Part shown: piece by piece, positions 10,559-21,639 of the stretch
Numbering within the stretch: the first letter of the stretch is position 1
Layout: each line of letters begins with the position of its first letter
From: Setoptus koraiensis
Taxonomy: Eukaryota > Arthropoda
NCBI GenBank assembly: GCA_048013815.1
Contig: CM106585.1
Location: 11,098,001-11,162,000 of the forward strand
Length of the DNA: 64,000 nt
Reading direction: 5' to 3'
Program-made: the position numbers and the translations under genes
Notes under the pieces: generated by a model
Database searches by the model: none
What the model was told of the DNA's origin: nothing
The model's input: only the letters and a program-made list of their open reading frames with translations

Positions 10559-11878
10559 ATGGCTCCTCGTCCAAAGTTACCTACGGATAAAAAAGGCAAA
10601 AAATTGAGTAGCCAATTAAATTCAGCAGTTGATCAGACACACTCAGCAGTAGCATCGGAATTACTTGTCGCCAAAAGTGTTACTGGCATGAAAAAAGAGG
10701 CAGAAGGAGGACCGGGCGCACCAGCCGGACCAGGCGGAGCCAAACGTTCAGGAAGCGCGGGCGCTCAGGCCAGTAACTTGGGTCACCAATACGGTCATTA
10801 TGGTAGTAGACAAGCACATGAATTATTTGCCGTGCTGAAAGATTTTATGAGCAAGTGCGACTTAACCAGCTACGGGCCGAAGGTGCCTCCAGTACCTAAC
10901 CAATGGACTAATTTAATCACCAACGATAAGAGAAATTTTCAGGCGATGGTCACAAAGGTGCTAACTGACATGGAGAACACTTTCAAACAAGAGGAACGTA
11001 TGGTCAATGTGCAATCGCCATTGTATGTATTTGGTGATATTCATGGAAATTTTCACGATTTGAAATATTATGAGCGCGAGCTGTGGGCAATGGGCCCAGG
11101 CAAATCAAAAGTGTCCTTTATATTTTTAGGCGATCTGGTTGATAGAGGCAATCACAGCTTAGAGGTTGTATTATATTTATTTTGTTGTAAATTAATGTCT
11201 CGTAAAAACAATTTTGTTCTTATTAGGGGCAATCACGAATTGCGTGCAATTCAACAGGCCTTCACATTTCATAGGGAATGTATTGATAAACTGGGCCCAT
11301 CATTGGGTGTAACTGTTTGGTCAGCAATAAACAAGGTGTTCGATCATATGCCAGTGGCAGCTCTCATAGATCAGCATATATTTTGTTGTCATGGTGGCAT
11401 TCCAATGTCGGCGGCCTCCATCAAGGACATCTATAATATACCGTGCCCGCTGAGCGATCCAGAAAATCAGAGCCCGCTGGCTTGGGAACTGATGTGGAAC
11501 GATCCACTGACCAATACTTTGTTTGGTGAAATGGCTGAACTGTTGCGCTTACAATCGGGCTCATCGGCATTCACTGCCCTAAAGGGATTTTTACCAAACA
11601 ACAAGCGTGGCACTGCATATTATTTCAGCGAAGCTGCCGCAACACGATTTATGGAGCTCAACAATTTGTCGCACGTTATCAGGGCCCACGAATGCCTGCC
11701 CACCGGCTACACTTTGCATAGCAATCAAAAATTGATAACGGTTTTTTCGTCTTCAAAGTACTGCGGTGGCACCAACGATGCCGCTTGTGTCTTAGTCGAA
11801 TACGACGATGTTCGTGTCATCCGATTGGATATAGGCGAACATAACGCCATACCCTCACCAGCTCCCGCACCGAATTGA
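10559..11878 (+). CDS. PPP-family Ser/Thr protein phosphatase, divergent PP1/PP2A-like
   Basis: Intronless frame of 439 residues. All metal-binding signatures of the PPP family are present in order: GDIHGN (from residue 159), GDLVDRGNHS (191), RGNHE (223), HGG (278) and RAHE (375). It should therefore be a dimetal Ser/Thr phosphatase. Two features are unusual. The N-terminus has about 95 extra residues with a Gly/Pro/Ala stretch (GGPGAPAGPGG). The conserved SAPNYC strand near the C-terminus reads SSKYCGGTNDAA. It matches no standard PP1, PP2A, PP2B or PP5 type well, so I read it as a lineage-specific paralogue. The single-exon structure would fit a retrogene. The neighbouring basic protein carries an RVxF-like motif. 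Confidence 0.9.
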   Translation: MAPRPKLPTDKKGKKLSSQLNSAVDQTHSAVASELLVAKSVTGMKKEAEGGPGAPAGPGGAKRSGSAGAQASNLGHQYGHYGSRQAHELFAVLKDFMSKCDLTSYGPKVPPVPNQWTNLITNDKRNFQAMVTKVLTDMENTFKQEERMVNVQSPLYVFGDIHGNFHDLKYYERELWAMGPGKSKVSFIFLGDLVDRGNHSLEVVLYLFCCKLMSRKNNFVLIRGNHELRAIQQAFTFHRECIDKLGPSLGVTVWSAINKVFDHMPVAALIDQHIFCCHGGIPMSAASIKDIYNIPCPLSDPENQSPLAWELMWNDPLTNTLFGEMAELLRLQSGSSAFTALKGFLPNNKRGTAYYFSEAAATRFMELNNLSHVIRAHECLPTGYTLHSNQKLITVFSSSKYCGGTNDAACVLVEYDDVRVIRLDIGEHNAIPSPAPAPN

Positions 11879-12252
11879 TCGGTCAAAGTCAACAGGTAAA
11901 CCGCACTGGGGAGACGACCATTAGTATATATAAAAAACAAAACAAAAAAAAAACAATCGATACCCTTCTCTCTTTTCTAGATAATCCTTATTTGTTAGGA
12001 TGCAGCACATTGTACGTGTGCTGCCTAACCGGAATTCGAGGTGCAAGAAAAAAACTCATGCATTGCTCTCTATCGAACTCGAATCCAGTCGCTCCGGAAG
12101 TTTCCACATTTCTTTTTTTCTATTTACACTTGATTTATTTACAAGGTTGAAACAGGCAGAAAATCATTCGATAGGCTACTACTCGGAACACATTCTGTCA
12201 TTACGTTGATTAATGACTTCGTTACCACCGCTCTCCTCCTGTTGAGCCCTAA
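11879..12252. other. Convergent 3' flanks of phosphatase and basic protein genes
   Basis: 374 nt between two facing stop codons. A potential donor (CAGGTAAAC at 11893-11901) follows the phosphatase stop, so a 3' UTR intron is conceivable. No canonical AATAAA was seen close to the phosphatase stop. Confidence 0.4.
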
Positions 12253-12810
12253 TCATGTTTTTTTTCCCGGTGTTGGTAAATTCTGCTGTGAGGAGGTTTT
12301 TGTATTGCTGATACCCGAAAATGAGCCCGATCTGGCGGGTGACATCACAGGCCCAAAAGCTTCATCGTCATCTTCGACAGGGCCGGCTGGTGCTACATTC
12401 TTACCGGCTGCTAGTGGTTGGTTCTGTCGCGGAGCAGCTTTGGGTTGAACGGGTTTATTGGTGGTGGCCACTGGCTTGGGATGGATCGCGCTTGCTTCGG
12501 GTCCAGTTTTAGAAACTCTATTTGGACGCAAATTGAATTGTTTTGCTGCCATTTCCATACCTAGAACCAACGATAGTACTGGTGGCAAGTCTTTTTTAGT
12601 CAGTTCTCTCGAGGTTACTGATGTTATTGGCTGAGAGGGCCTCTCGAAAATTTTCAGTCTTGAAATTGGCTGAGCAAATTTAACGTTTCTTTTTGCGCCT
12701 CCCGGTGCTTTCTTAATACTGGATCTGGCTTTGGGAGATTGGGCTTGTTTCTGTGGCGGCGGTGAGGGCGGTGAAGAGGTTGACCTAACCGCCTTCTGCT
12801 TCCTCTCCAT
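12253..12810 (-). CDS. Basic, proline-rich disordered protein with an RVxF-like motif
   Basis: The start is taken at the ATG at 12810 (MERKQKAVRS); the open frame extends 18 codons further upstream only through non-ATG codons. The product is 185 residues, Lys/Arg/Pro/Ser-rich, with no membrane segment. The sequence RNVKF near residue 40 fits the loose RVxF docking consensus ([RK]-x(0,1)-[VI]-x-[FW]) used by PP1 regulators. An acidic patch (VEDDDEAFG) sits near residue 146. No globular domain is recognised. Its position tail-to-tail with a PP1-like phosphatase makes a phosphatase-regulator role possible, but short motifs occur by chance. Confidence 0.65.
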   Translation of the reverse strand: MERKQKAVRSTSSPPSPPPQKQAQSPKARSSIKKAPGGAKRNVKFAQPISRLKIFERPSQPITSVTSRELTKKDLPPVLSLVLGMEMAAKQFNLRPNRVSKTGPEASAIHPKPVATTNKPVQPKAAPRQNQPLAAGKNVAPAGPVEDDDEAFGPVMSPARSGSFSGISNTKTSSQQNLPTPGKKT

Positions 12811-13217
12811 CACGGTAGTTGTTGGTGGAAAACAAAAGCTCGTAATCAGTCGGACGAAGAACAAATTCGTCTAGCTGTCTTCGACTAGACAATCAAATTG
12901 GCTAACTAAGCTAGCAGGCATGCCAGTTGATATTATTTGTCCAATCTGACGATGGCATAATTGATTATCTAGTTGCTAATGAAAGGCTCATGAGAAAGTC
13001 GATGATTGCGTCAAAGCGCGATCACGCGCTTCAAACATTATATACTGGCATGTTGTTTTGAAGCAATACATAGTATATCAACGGACCATAACTATCTTAT
13101 AATGATCTGAATTTTTATCGCAGTTAATTAATAGCAACAAACCAATCCAAAAATGATTCTCGAATCTTATTTTCGGAAAACTTGACTTGAAAGAACCGAC
13201 ACAAAAAAGGCCTCATT
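12811..13217. promoter_or_regulatory. Shared divergent promoter region
   Basis: 407 AT-rich nt between the starts of the basic protein (-) and the PLAT-membrane protein (+). No clear TATA or initiator could be assigned. Confidence 0.35.
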
Positions 13218-14714
13218 ATGTCAGAGGTAATAGCACAGTCGCTTTGCGAAGACAGCTTTGATATAGTTTACACCGTATTATTCATCCCTATATGGACATT
13301 CATATTTGGTTTGTTCGCCATTATATTTGCGCATTATCTAAAAAATAAACTAATATACGTCTATTATGACAATTGTACTAAACGAAACGCACATTTCAAG
13401 TATTACATAGAAATAATGGTTGGCCCACATACTAGAAACTACCCGCCAAAGGAAACATCTATCATAGTTGATTTTTTTGATAAAAACATGTCCTCTATTA
13501 TGACAGTACAATTATTTGGCAAGACAATATTCAGAAAGGAGCAAAATTTTCTCTCTTGCTCCAACCCGAGAGAGAACTTATATTTATCTACATTTGTATT
13601 TTATAGAAAATCACCCTTGAGAGACATCAAATGTTTGAGAATATTTCACACTTGTGCCAAACCGAACTCCGGAATATTTGTCTATGGCGTGGAATTATTC
13701 GACGCTACTAATAACGAGCGACATTTCTTTCCCATCGTTGGACCAGTGAGACATCGGGCCATTCGATGGGCACAAACTAATAATCTTGAAAAGAACGAGT
13801 CGAATTTTAGAAAATTAGGATGCGACTCTTACGATTTACTTGACACAACTCCCTACCTAAACTACTTAGATTTATTGTTCTTGGCCTATCTTCTATATGG
13901 TATTACATTCATGTTATGCCTATATATCGATATCGGTAGCATAAAATATTTGATCGCACATATTGTCTTGATAGCAATTACAAGCCTGACAATTATTGTC
14001 ATCATAGCCTACCTGTACTGGAGGTTTATCAAGTCACAAGTGGAAAATAGAAGTAACCGAACATATCAATGGATGGCTGGTCGTTTACTCGTCCTGGCTT
14101 GTATAGGAGCTGCTGCGTCTGCTTCCTGGCTACTAGTGTATAATAAACTAAACAAATTATGCCTGTCAGAAGTATATCTATTTCTAAGGACACCACTATG
14201 GTGCTCATTTATTGTTACAGTTATACTGGCTATTCTATATTACCTTTTTTGGCGAAGAAAAATCAGCTCAGATCGGAGAATTTGCGAAATGTTGGAGGCT
14301 GAAAATTTGGAACAATTCCTAGCAAAGTCGAAAGATAAAAAACCTAACGTTGATAACATCAACAGGCCAGTTCAACCTGAATCGACTAGTCCCATTAAAT
14401 TCGATAACTACAAACAAGGGGCAACCAAGCAGCAGGTGATCACTGACACTAGTAAGATGGTTGAAATACTGAAAAACGTTGTGGCAACAGACTTCAGATC
14501 ACCTAAACCATCTAACCAACCGTTGGCCATTCAAATGCCCGATGTTGGCAAGAGGACAACAAAATCAAATAAGACAAAACTTACAGTAACTGTGACCAAT
14601 AACAAAAGAGAAAGAGAGGACGTCTTCAACGAGACAATGGAGCATGACCATGGTAGCGGATCAGAGACCTACATGAAGACGAGAAATGCCAATTCAATAT
14701 CGCAATATGTATAA
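13218..14714 (+). CDS. TM-PLAT-TM membrane protein, polycystin-1-like architecture
   Basis: Intronless frame of 498 residues. One hydrophobic segment lies near residues 15-41, then a beta-rich domain at about 61-190, then four further hydrophobic segments near 216-238, 245-269, 287-310 and 327-346, and a basic, polar tail to the end. The beta domain opens YYIEIMVG and contains NLYLSTFVFYRKSPLRDIKCLRIFH and FVYGVELFD, which follow the strand pattern of PLAT/LH2 domains. A PLAT domain in the first cytoplasmic loop after TM1 is the hallmark of polycystin-1 relatives, which normally have 11 spans and very large ectodomains. Here there is no ectodomain and only five spans. I infer a much reduced polycystin-1-type protein; the PLAT call itself is by pattern and needs profile support. 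Confidence 0.6.
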   Translation: MSEVIAQSLCEDSFDIVYTVLFIPIWTFIFGLFAIIFAHYLKNKLIYVYYDNCTKRNAHFKYYIEIMVGPHTRNYPPKETSIIVDFFDKNMSSIMTVQLFGKTIFRKEQNFLSCSNPRENLYLSTFVFYRKSPLRDIKCLRIFHTCAKPNSGIFVYGVELFDATNNERHFFPIVGPVRHRAIRWAQTNNLEKNESNFRKLGCDSYDLLDTTPYLNYLDLLFLAYLLYGITFMLCLYIDIGSIKYLIAHIVLIAITSLTIIVIIAYLYWRFIKSQVENRSNRTYQWMAGRLLVLACIGAAASASWLLVYNKLNKLCLSEVYLFLRTPLWCSFIVTVILAILYYLFWRRKISSDRRICEMLEAENLEQFLAKSKDKKPNVDNINRPVQPESTSPIKFDNYKQGATKQQVITDTSKMVEILKNVVATDFRSPKPSNQPLAIQMPDVGKRTTKSNKTKLTVTVTNNKREREDVFNETMEHDHGSGSETYMKTRNANSISQYV

Positions 14715-15627
14715 TGAATGTAAAGAGTGAAGTAAAGCAGAAAAGATATCAAACCGAAAATTTCTTGTAATTAGCGAATTGCGCAGGAATTGCCTCATGC
14801 ACGATGACTTATATCTTTGTTCTTTAAGGTCAAGTTTAACATTGACCAGGCTAATCGGCCCTCACTGCTGGCTGAAATGCACACGAATTCCCTGAATCAT
14901 CAATCCGATTAGTGATCTGACTAGTGATCTGCTCAGTGAAAAACGGGTCAGTCATTAAATTACGTATTGTTTTTGGTACTGAATGCGTTTGTCGAATTCA
15001 AAAAGACTACAGGTTTGCGAGACTGAAAAACATGGGTCGGAAATTTAAAAGAATTCACAAGAATGTTGTGAGCCGTTATGCTGATTTGATTTTCGACCGA
15101 TTGCTAGATAGCTAGTCCGTCGGTTGGTTCGTCAGTTTTTTGTTAGTTGCAACATCAGCAGGACATATTTGGCGAGACAGACAGTAGAGAGGAAGTCGAG
15201 ACAGGGACGGCCTGAAAAATTGTGGAGTTTCGAACATTTGAGAAAATCCTCTTCACGATCATCCATTAGTAACCTCATCTACCCTGTACAATTTATAAAA
15301 AACTATCCAAAAACTTACTAGAATTAAGTTTGAATCGGTGTGCACCTTTACCAACTGTATGCCACATACTGCTATCTTAAAGTGAATGTAATTCGAGATG
15401 TTTGCGGCTAGCTGATTCACGCCAGCCATGATAATTGGCCGCAAGCTAGACGTTTACTGTCTCACCAATTCATTTAAGTGTCTCTATCTCGGTCGAAAAA
15501 CACCAATACGACATAACATGCATCTGAATTATCCACTCAATTTTGTGTGGAGTTGTGAGATGTTGAAAAACATTTACAGAGACAGTTAAGGTACTAAACC
15601 AATGGTCAATATCGCAACAAACTAATC
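14715..15627. other. Intergenic, no gene supported
   Basis: Spacer of 913 nt. Two open frames of about 60 codons occur at 14924-15115 and 15124-15321, but they have no domain, signal or composition support. The 3' part should hold the promoter of the proline-rich gene. Confidence 0.5.
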
Positions 15628-17343
15628 ATGCTTATTTTCAATGTATTTCCTATTGTATCTCGCTGTTGCTTCAGTGAAATTTTAGTTTGGGCGATATTGA
15701 TGCTTGTAGCATCAGGTGAATTCGTTAATAGAGTCGATGGTAAGCCAGCAACATATAAAGGGCGACGAAATGAGCGACTGGACTATACTAGCCCCGATCA
15801 AAATTGGTTAGAGGGACAGATAATGGGCGAGGAAATTCAACACTATGAAAAATTGTTTCAGAAAAGAACAACTCACATCCCAGATGAGGGTGAATCTGTC
15901 TCTGAATCAGGGCTTCACACACTAGAGGGCTCCGGTGCACCAAAACTGGGCGAAGAACATGTTGAATCGGAAACGGCAGATTCACCCAAATCTCGGTTTA
16001 TTCCAATGGATGGAATTGGAATTTATCAAGATATACAGAATGCAAAAAATAATGGAAAAGAGGCGTACAATGATGATTCTTCAATGAATTCATGGGATGA
16101 TGGTCCACAACCAGGACCATTTACTCCGTACAGTGAACCAGAACTGGGAGACGAACATGTTGAATCGGAAACGGCAGATTCACTCAAGTCGCGGTTTATT
16201 CCAATGGGGCCAATTATGAGCGCAGCAAGATGGGTGGGATCTGCGATTGGTATGGGCGTAAAAGCTGCTCCAAGCGTCGTCAAAGCCATTCCAAAAGTCG
16301 TGACTGTCAAAAACGTGGGAAAAGCTGCAGATATAGCTTTGGATGGAGTTGACGTTTATCAAAAAATACAGGATGCAAGAAATGCGTACGCTGATGTTGC
16401 ACGACCACCTGCCCTACCGTCAGAACTTTATCCTACCGGGCTACCCCGAAGTGTATGGGATTATGATGACACAACAATTACCCTTGAGCCCGGGCCAGAA
16501 GTCCCTGGACCAGAATTCCCCGGACCAGAGGTCCCCGGACCAGAGGTCCCTGGACCAGAATTCCCCGGACCAGAGGTCCCCGGACCAGAAGTCCCTGGAC
16601 CAGAAGAACCTGGACCGAACCCTCCCGATATAGATGAACCCGAACCAGATGACCCTAAACCTGATCCCCCCGAAGGAGAAATAGAAATTATACCCGAACC
16701 GGATGGCACCCCGCCACCGCCTACAGGTCAACCTTCAGTATACCCTCCGCCTATATACATGCCCCCTCAACCACCTGTCTATAACCCGCCCCAACCGCCC
16801 GTATACAACCCGCCCCAACCGCCCGTATTCAACCCGCCCCAACCGCCCGTATACAATCCGCCCCAACCGCCCGTATACAACCCGCCCCAACCGCCCGTAT
16901 TCAACCCGCCCGAATACAAACCACCCGAACCACCTGTTTATCACCCACCCAAGCCACCTAGGCCACCTAAGCCACCTGTTTATCACCCACCCAACCCACC
17001 CAAGCCACCTAAGCCACCTGTATACAACCCACCAGTGTACCATCCACCAGTGTACCTGCCACCGGAAGCGCCTAAACCACCTATATACATCCCACCGGTA
17101 TACCACCCACCCGTCTATCCCGCACCTGTTTACATCACACATAAACCAGATAAACCGACTCAACCAAATGTACCACCAAAAGAAGATGATTTCGACGAAT
17201 GCAGGCCGTTAACTGGTCTAGCAATTTCAAGAGTTAAAGCTAAAATTTGTAGAATAAAAAGGCTGAAATGGAAGTTGATGCATCAGGGGGTGTTGCGATC
17301 AGCGTATTCCACGGACGAAAACGGACGATGTAAAGCTCCTTGA
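15628..17343 (+). CDS. Secreted proline-rich repeat protein
   Basis: Single exon, 571 residues. A hydrophobic segment at residues 15-30 (FSEILVWAILMLVASG) acts as signal peptide. A 66-residue module is duplicated: LG(E/D)EHVESETAD...KSRFIPM occurs twice exactly 198 nt apart (copies near 15950 and 16148), each followed by a (G)xxxYQxIQxAxNA helix. Then come about eight PGPE(V/F) pentapeptides, an acidic DEPEPDDPKP linker, six PPQPPV(Y/F)N octapeptides in a YYF-YYF higher-order order, and PPKPPVYHPP variants. The 55-residue C-terminus is basic with two or three Cys and no repeats. Composition recalls extensin-like, cuticular, silk or adhesive proteins; function is not established. Tyr in a Pro-rich frame would suit cross-linking. 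Confidence 0.8.
   Translation: MLIFNVFPIVSRCCFSEILVWAILMLVASGEFVNRVDGKPATYKGRRNERLDYTSPDQNWLEGQIMGEEIQHYEKLFQKRTTHIPDEGESVSESGLHTLEGSGAPKLGEEHVESETADSPKSRFIPMDGIGIYQDIQNAKNNGKEAYNDDSSMNSWDDGPQPGPFTPYSEPELGDEHVESETADSLKSRFIPMGPIMSAARWVGSAIGMGVKAAPSVVKAIPKVVTVKNVGKAADIALDGVDVYQKIQDARNAYADVARPPALPSELYPTGLPRSVWDYDDTTITLEPGPEVPGPEFPGPEVPGPEVPGPEFPGPEVPGPEVPGPEEPGPNPPDIDEPEPDDPKPDPPEGEIEIIPEPDGTPPPPTGQPSVYPPPIYMPPQPPVYNPPQPPVYNPPQPPVFNPPQPPVYNPPQPPVYNPPQPPVFNPPEYKPPEPPVYHPPKPPRPPKPPVYHPPNPPKPPKPPVYNPPVYHPPVYLPPEAPKPPIYIPPVYHPPVYPAPVYITHKPDKPTQPNVPPKEDDFDECRPLTGLAISRVKAKICRIKRLKWKLMHQGVLRSAYSTDENGRCKAP
16488..17140 (+). repeat. Coding proline-rich tandem repeats
   Basis: Internal repeats of the proline-rich gene: 15-nt units encoding PGPE(V/F) from about 16488 to 16616, then 24-nt units encoding PPQPPV(Y/F)N from about 16765 to 16911. 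The octapeptides are arranged as two trimer blocks of 72 nt (Y, Y, F; Y, Y, F), a higher-order duplication. Irregular PPVYHPP units follow. Confidence 0.85.
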
Positions 17344-18611
17344 ATAGAGTACCAATTATCTATTGCTATCAGCAACGCAGCGCATATTCCATAAATTGTG
17401 AAAGGACCAATGAGGGGATGCAAAACCATTGGGCCACGTATCAGCAAAATAATGAACGCTGGATGCATTCGATCAATAAATTGCCTGTAAAATGTGAAAA
17501 GGCGTCGAAAAGCTATATATTACAGGATTATTATCAGGCAAATATTATCAGCTAAATACACTAACTAATGAATATCACCAGCAGAAACAGTAACCACTAT
17601 AACGCAACCACTTCTCATTTTGACATCAGGTTCAGAGAGATCAGAAGTCATTATGCATACATTTTTTGCTCTGTTTTATTCCAATCGGAGTGCTACATAT
17701 TATATCCGAAAACACAGTAAACCGCCGAGTAACTCTTTTACGCCGAACATGTCAACTTTACTGAGTGAGCCCGACCTAGTCACTCAACCATGATCGCAAC
17801 AAATGAGTAATGAAACCTGACGAATTTCTTATTCTTATTTCTTATGTGTATCATCCTGCTAGTATTTTCATTCTAGCGCAGCACTGTTTTGAATTTTTTC
17901 CCCTAAAGAAGTATCCAGTTGTCGGCGTTTACTCATGGATTGACTTTCAATAATCATGAAATGTGCAGAGGCAAGTAGTTTATTGGACAGAAAAAAAAAA
18001 CGTTTTCGACCCACTCTTTCTTGATTCCGAGCAACTTTCCACATGAGGCACTCTGATTTCTGGACTAAGGATGTCTAACGAAAAATCTATAGGTAAAGAG
18101 ATGTTTCTTTCTGGTGGCGTTCAACAACAATAGAAGCGTTACTAAGCTACCGAGTTCACATCTTTATGCCACTCGAACCAGATTGCCTATCGATATCGAG
18201 CCTTATGAAATTTTTAGAGTCAAAAGCATGAATTCTGAAAATGAAGTTTTACTTTTCAAGAACAGAAGCAAAATCATCCTGAGAATCTGACCATTTTAAT
18301 TTATTTATTTTTTGCAAAAACGTTTTAGTCCATACAGTTTATGACTGGATTTTTTTTAAACAAGAAGAAATATTCTCAGGAACAGACACAAATATCGCCC
18401 GATCCGGTCGGGTTGTCAATAGTATTATCTTTTAGCCGTAAAAGTAATTTCGAACTTCCTGCATTGATTGTATCGCATATAGGATTCTTTTGATTCTGTT
18501 CATCAATTCAAGTCTATTTCGCTTACATGTATTTGCAAACAGTAGAGCAGTGGATCACTAAAACACTAACTCGGTCAAGTTAGATAGAGCTTCTCAATAA
18601 TTGGTTATTTG
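17344..18611. other. Intergenic, nothing recognised
   Basis: AT-rich 1.27 kb between the proline-rich gene (+) and the 3' end of the RGK gene (-). The genes converge here. No open frame, RNA or repeat was supported. Confidence 0.5.
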
Positions 18612-18811
18612 TCAGAGTCGCGTGAAATCTTCGAAGGAGCTATGATTATTAACTGTAAATTTTTGTAACAACTTGGAAAATAAATTCTGTCTCTTATTGT
18701 GATAAGTGAAGCTGATATTGCTGCTGTTCACTGAATTGATTGAATTCTTCATCTCTGATGATATGGCTATCTTTCCACTACCATCTTTAAATTGGATACG
18801 TTTCTTATTTC
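18612..18811 (-). other. RGK terminal exon (basic C-terminus)
   Basis: 200-nt exon starting in the matching phase at an ATACAG acceptor and ending in TGA. It encodes a basic, Ser/Asn-rich tail with KRQNLFSKLLQKF and a final SSFEDFTRL. The latter resembles in position and pattern the conserved C-terminal heptad of vertebrate RGK proteins. There is no prenylation cysteine. The exon is inferred from phase and this similarity, so it is slightly less certain than the others. Confidence 0.7.
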
Positions 18812-20333
18812 CTGTATTTGCAATGTTTATAGTGGAATGATTGAAGTGGAAATGTTAGAAGAGGAGTAATGAGTTATCGTAGGCGGTTGTTGTTCTCTCT
18901 AGCTAGAATTGCAATCAGTTAGTTAAATGGATTGTGTATTAGTTTACAGAATGAAGCGGTTAAAAAGATGTAACGAAGTGTAAAACGAGCTTCCGCTCAA
19001 ACGAGTCAGTGATTTCAACCAAACAAAGAATGCTTTGACAGAGATCAAGAAAATCAAAAGTAAAAAGCCAAGAAAATGACTGTTTCTACTTACTCAAGTG
19101 CCGCACTGCCTGATATTTGAGTATGAGCTGATTTCGGAGGCCTGCCACGAGCAGGTCGGTATTGTAAGCTATCGAACAGCTTATTTCCATGTATTTACAA
19201 TTGTTTGATTTGGCAAGTAGTTGTCCCTCTGATTTTGTTCCCGATTTGCAGTTTATTTAGGTTTGTTTAGGACGGTGGCCACGTAACCGAAAAGTTCACA
19301 GATTAACGGGAGTGTTCAATTGAATTATTGATTTACAAATTGCAAATCCGTATATTACAATGCGTTGTATAGCGAATACAATTTGGACAAAATTGATTAA
19401 AAGCTCAATTGAGGCCTCTAGCAACGCGAAAACGTTGATTACATACCTTCGCTAGAGATTACCTTGCAACGTTGCAAGTCCACCTTGTTGGCAACTATAA
19501 TTATTGGCAATGGTATCTTATCTTTAATCAGTCTAAGTTTATGCACAAGAAAAGTGGCATACTCGAAGGATTCTCTGGATGTGTGGCAGTGTTCACAATA
19601 TGTTTAGGTTGTTTATTTGTGTATAAGTGAATTGGGTACGGAGACGGGATGGGTGAGAGAATAGAGAATACGTGATATCAGCACAACCAGTTTTACAGAT
19701 TAATAGTAACTTTATTCTTGCTGCAATGATGTAATAATAAGTTGTTTATCTTGTAGCAACTTGATTCAAGATTCGCTCCATTCTCACTATACGAAGGAAT
19801 CATATTGACCGATGAGAAGCGGCACACGTGCCTGGGCTCAGTCGCCACGTTGCTTGCAGCAATTGACGCGGCGAACGGATAGCCTCTAGATAATCGCTTT
19901 GGGCTAAGTTTATTCGGGTTTAACTATTGACCAATCGCATGTTTATGTGTGTCTGTGTGAGAGGCGTCGAGGTGTGCCGAAATATAACATTAAGCTCGGC
20001 ACGCATACACAACAGATGATCTGGTGTGGATAGACACAAGAAGCGGGCTAGACACGAAGCGATAAATAGCTCGACTATCAGAAATTGGTTCAAGCATCAC
20101 GAAAAGATATAATTAAACCGGCCGTTGGTTTGTGAGGCAGCGATACATAACTGTTAGAACAACACCAACAAAAACGCTCTATGTTACACTATAAACAATT
20201 AGAAAGAAAGAAAGAAAAGAGAATTGGGCCCAGTGGAGCGTGCTGGGCCAAGGTTCGGGCCCCAAGCAATGATAGCAATTAGAGCCGAGGGACAGAGAGA
20301 TTATTTCGTCTCTGGTGCAATACTGTTGGCACG

Positions 20334-20369
<36 letters not shown>

Positions 20370-21603
20370 GACCGACAACGTGTTAGCATAGATTATCTCA
20401 TTCACATTGACGCAATAAAAAAGAAACATCCAACTACCTGACGCTTCATTGGCGACGATGCAAGACCCAGAAGGCGAATAACAGCTGCTCAGACTCATTG
20501 AATGCTGCTCAGTCATTCAAATGTTGGTTTCATGTAAATACACTTGTAAATCTGCCGTCCTTCATATATTACAGATTATTACTCGCGCTGCTACTGTTGA
20601 TTAGCCAGAAAACAAACAGCCTCTAAGCAACAGAATTCGACTAGCTGACCAATTCGAAACATATCCACTGTGCAACGTATCCACTGGCAATATTGATAAT
20701 CCGGCTCCCCTGAAACAACGCCGCATCTCGCCATTGCCGTGGGCCCAGCATCGATTAGCGGCACGACCTCGGCACAGCGAAAACAAAGAGCGAGAAGAAA
20801 AAACTTGCACATTATCTGCCCCCCTCTCTCTCTCTTGCCCATCCTCGCTATACGATATAAATATATCTCTGACTGGCTGAGTAAACAATTCGGCTGGCAC
20901 TGTTGTTGTCGTTACTCCAAGTCACGCTTGGTCAGTGCGTGGGATTTGGCCTGTTTTTGACGTGGCAGCTTGACGGGACCCTCATCTCATTTGGTGCGAA
21001 TTGATATTTGTTATTATCATCATTGGAGCGTTTTTTCTTCGGATCGGAGGCCAGCAAAGGGTCTGATTCATCACGATCTGCTGTGTTGTTGCAGCGCGCT
21101 GTTAGCCTCTTACTGATTGAGTCACACGCACACACACACACAAAAAAGGAAGCTGGACAACTGACCAGCAAAAATAATAACAAATCATCTAAATGCTAAT
21201 TGGTTTACCGTTGCGTCAAGTCAAACGTAAACATACGCTACGGGCCTACAGCGCGATATACGCGATATAAACGCGAACACCAAGATCTAATAACGGCCAT
21301 GAGAGCAAGGCCATCATGATTAGACATGATGGAGATCATCTGTACTCACCTGTCGTTGATAGAGTAAACAACTAGATAAGCATCGGGCATTGAACAACAC
21401 AATTGGTTTAGTTTGTTCCATTTTCTAATAGGTGCGGGCTGTTGTTGTTGGCTCGAAGACAAGATGAGAAAATCCTTGAAGCGTTCCAGTTGTTTCTTGC
21501 TGATGGTGCGCCGCTTCTTGAATTTTATCCTTATCACTTGGCCCTCTCTATTGGCCTCTCGTTGTTCGTTGCTGCTCGTTTGTTGCTGCTCTAACTGGTT
21601 GTT

Positions 21604-21639
<36 letters not shown>

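Noticed and set aside
16441-17212. Alternative frames in the proline-rich gene (TRPNRPY-like repeats, Trp/Gly-rich antisense)
   Set aside because: Any repeat with a unit length divisible by three is open in several frames; only the chosen frame has a signal peptide and a unique N- and C-terminus.
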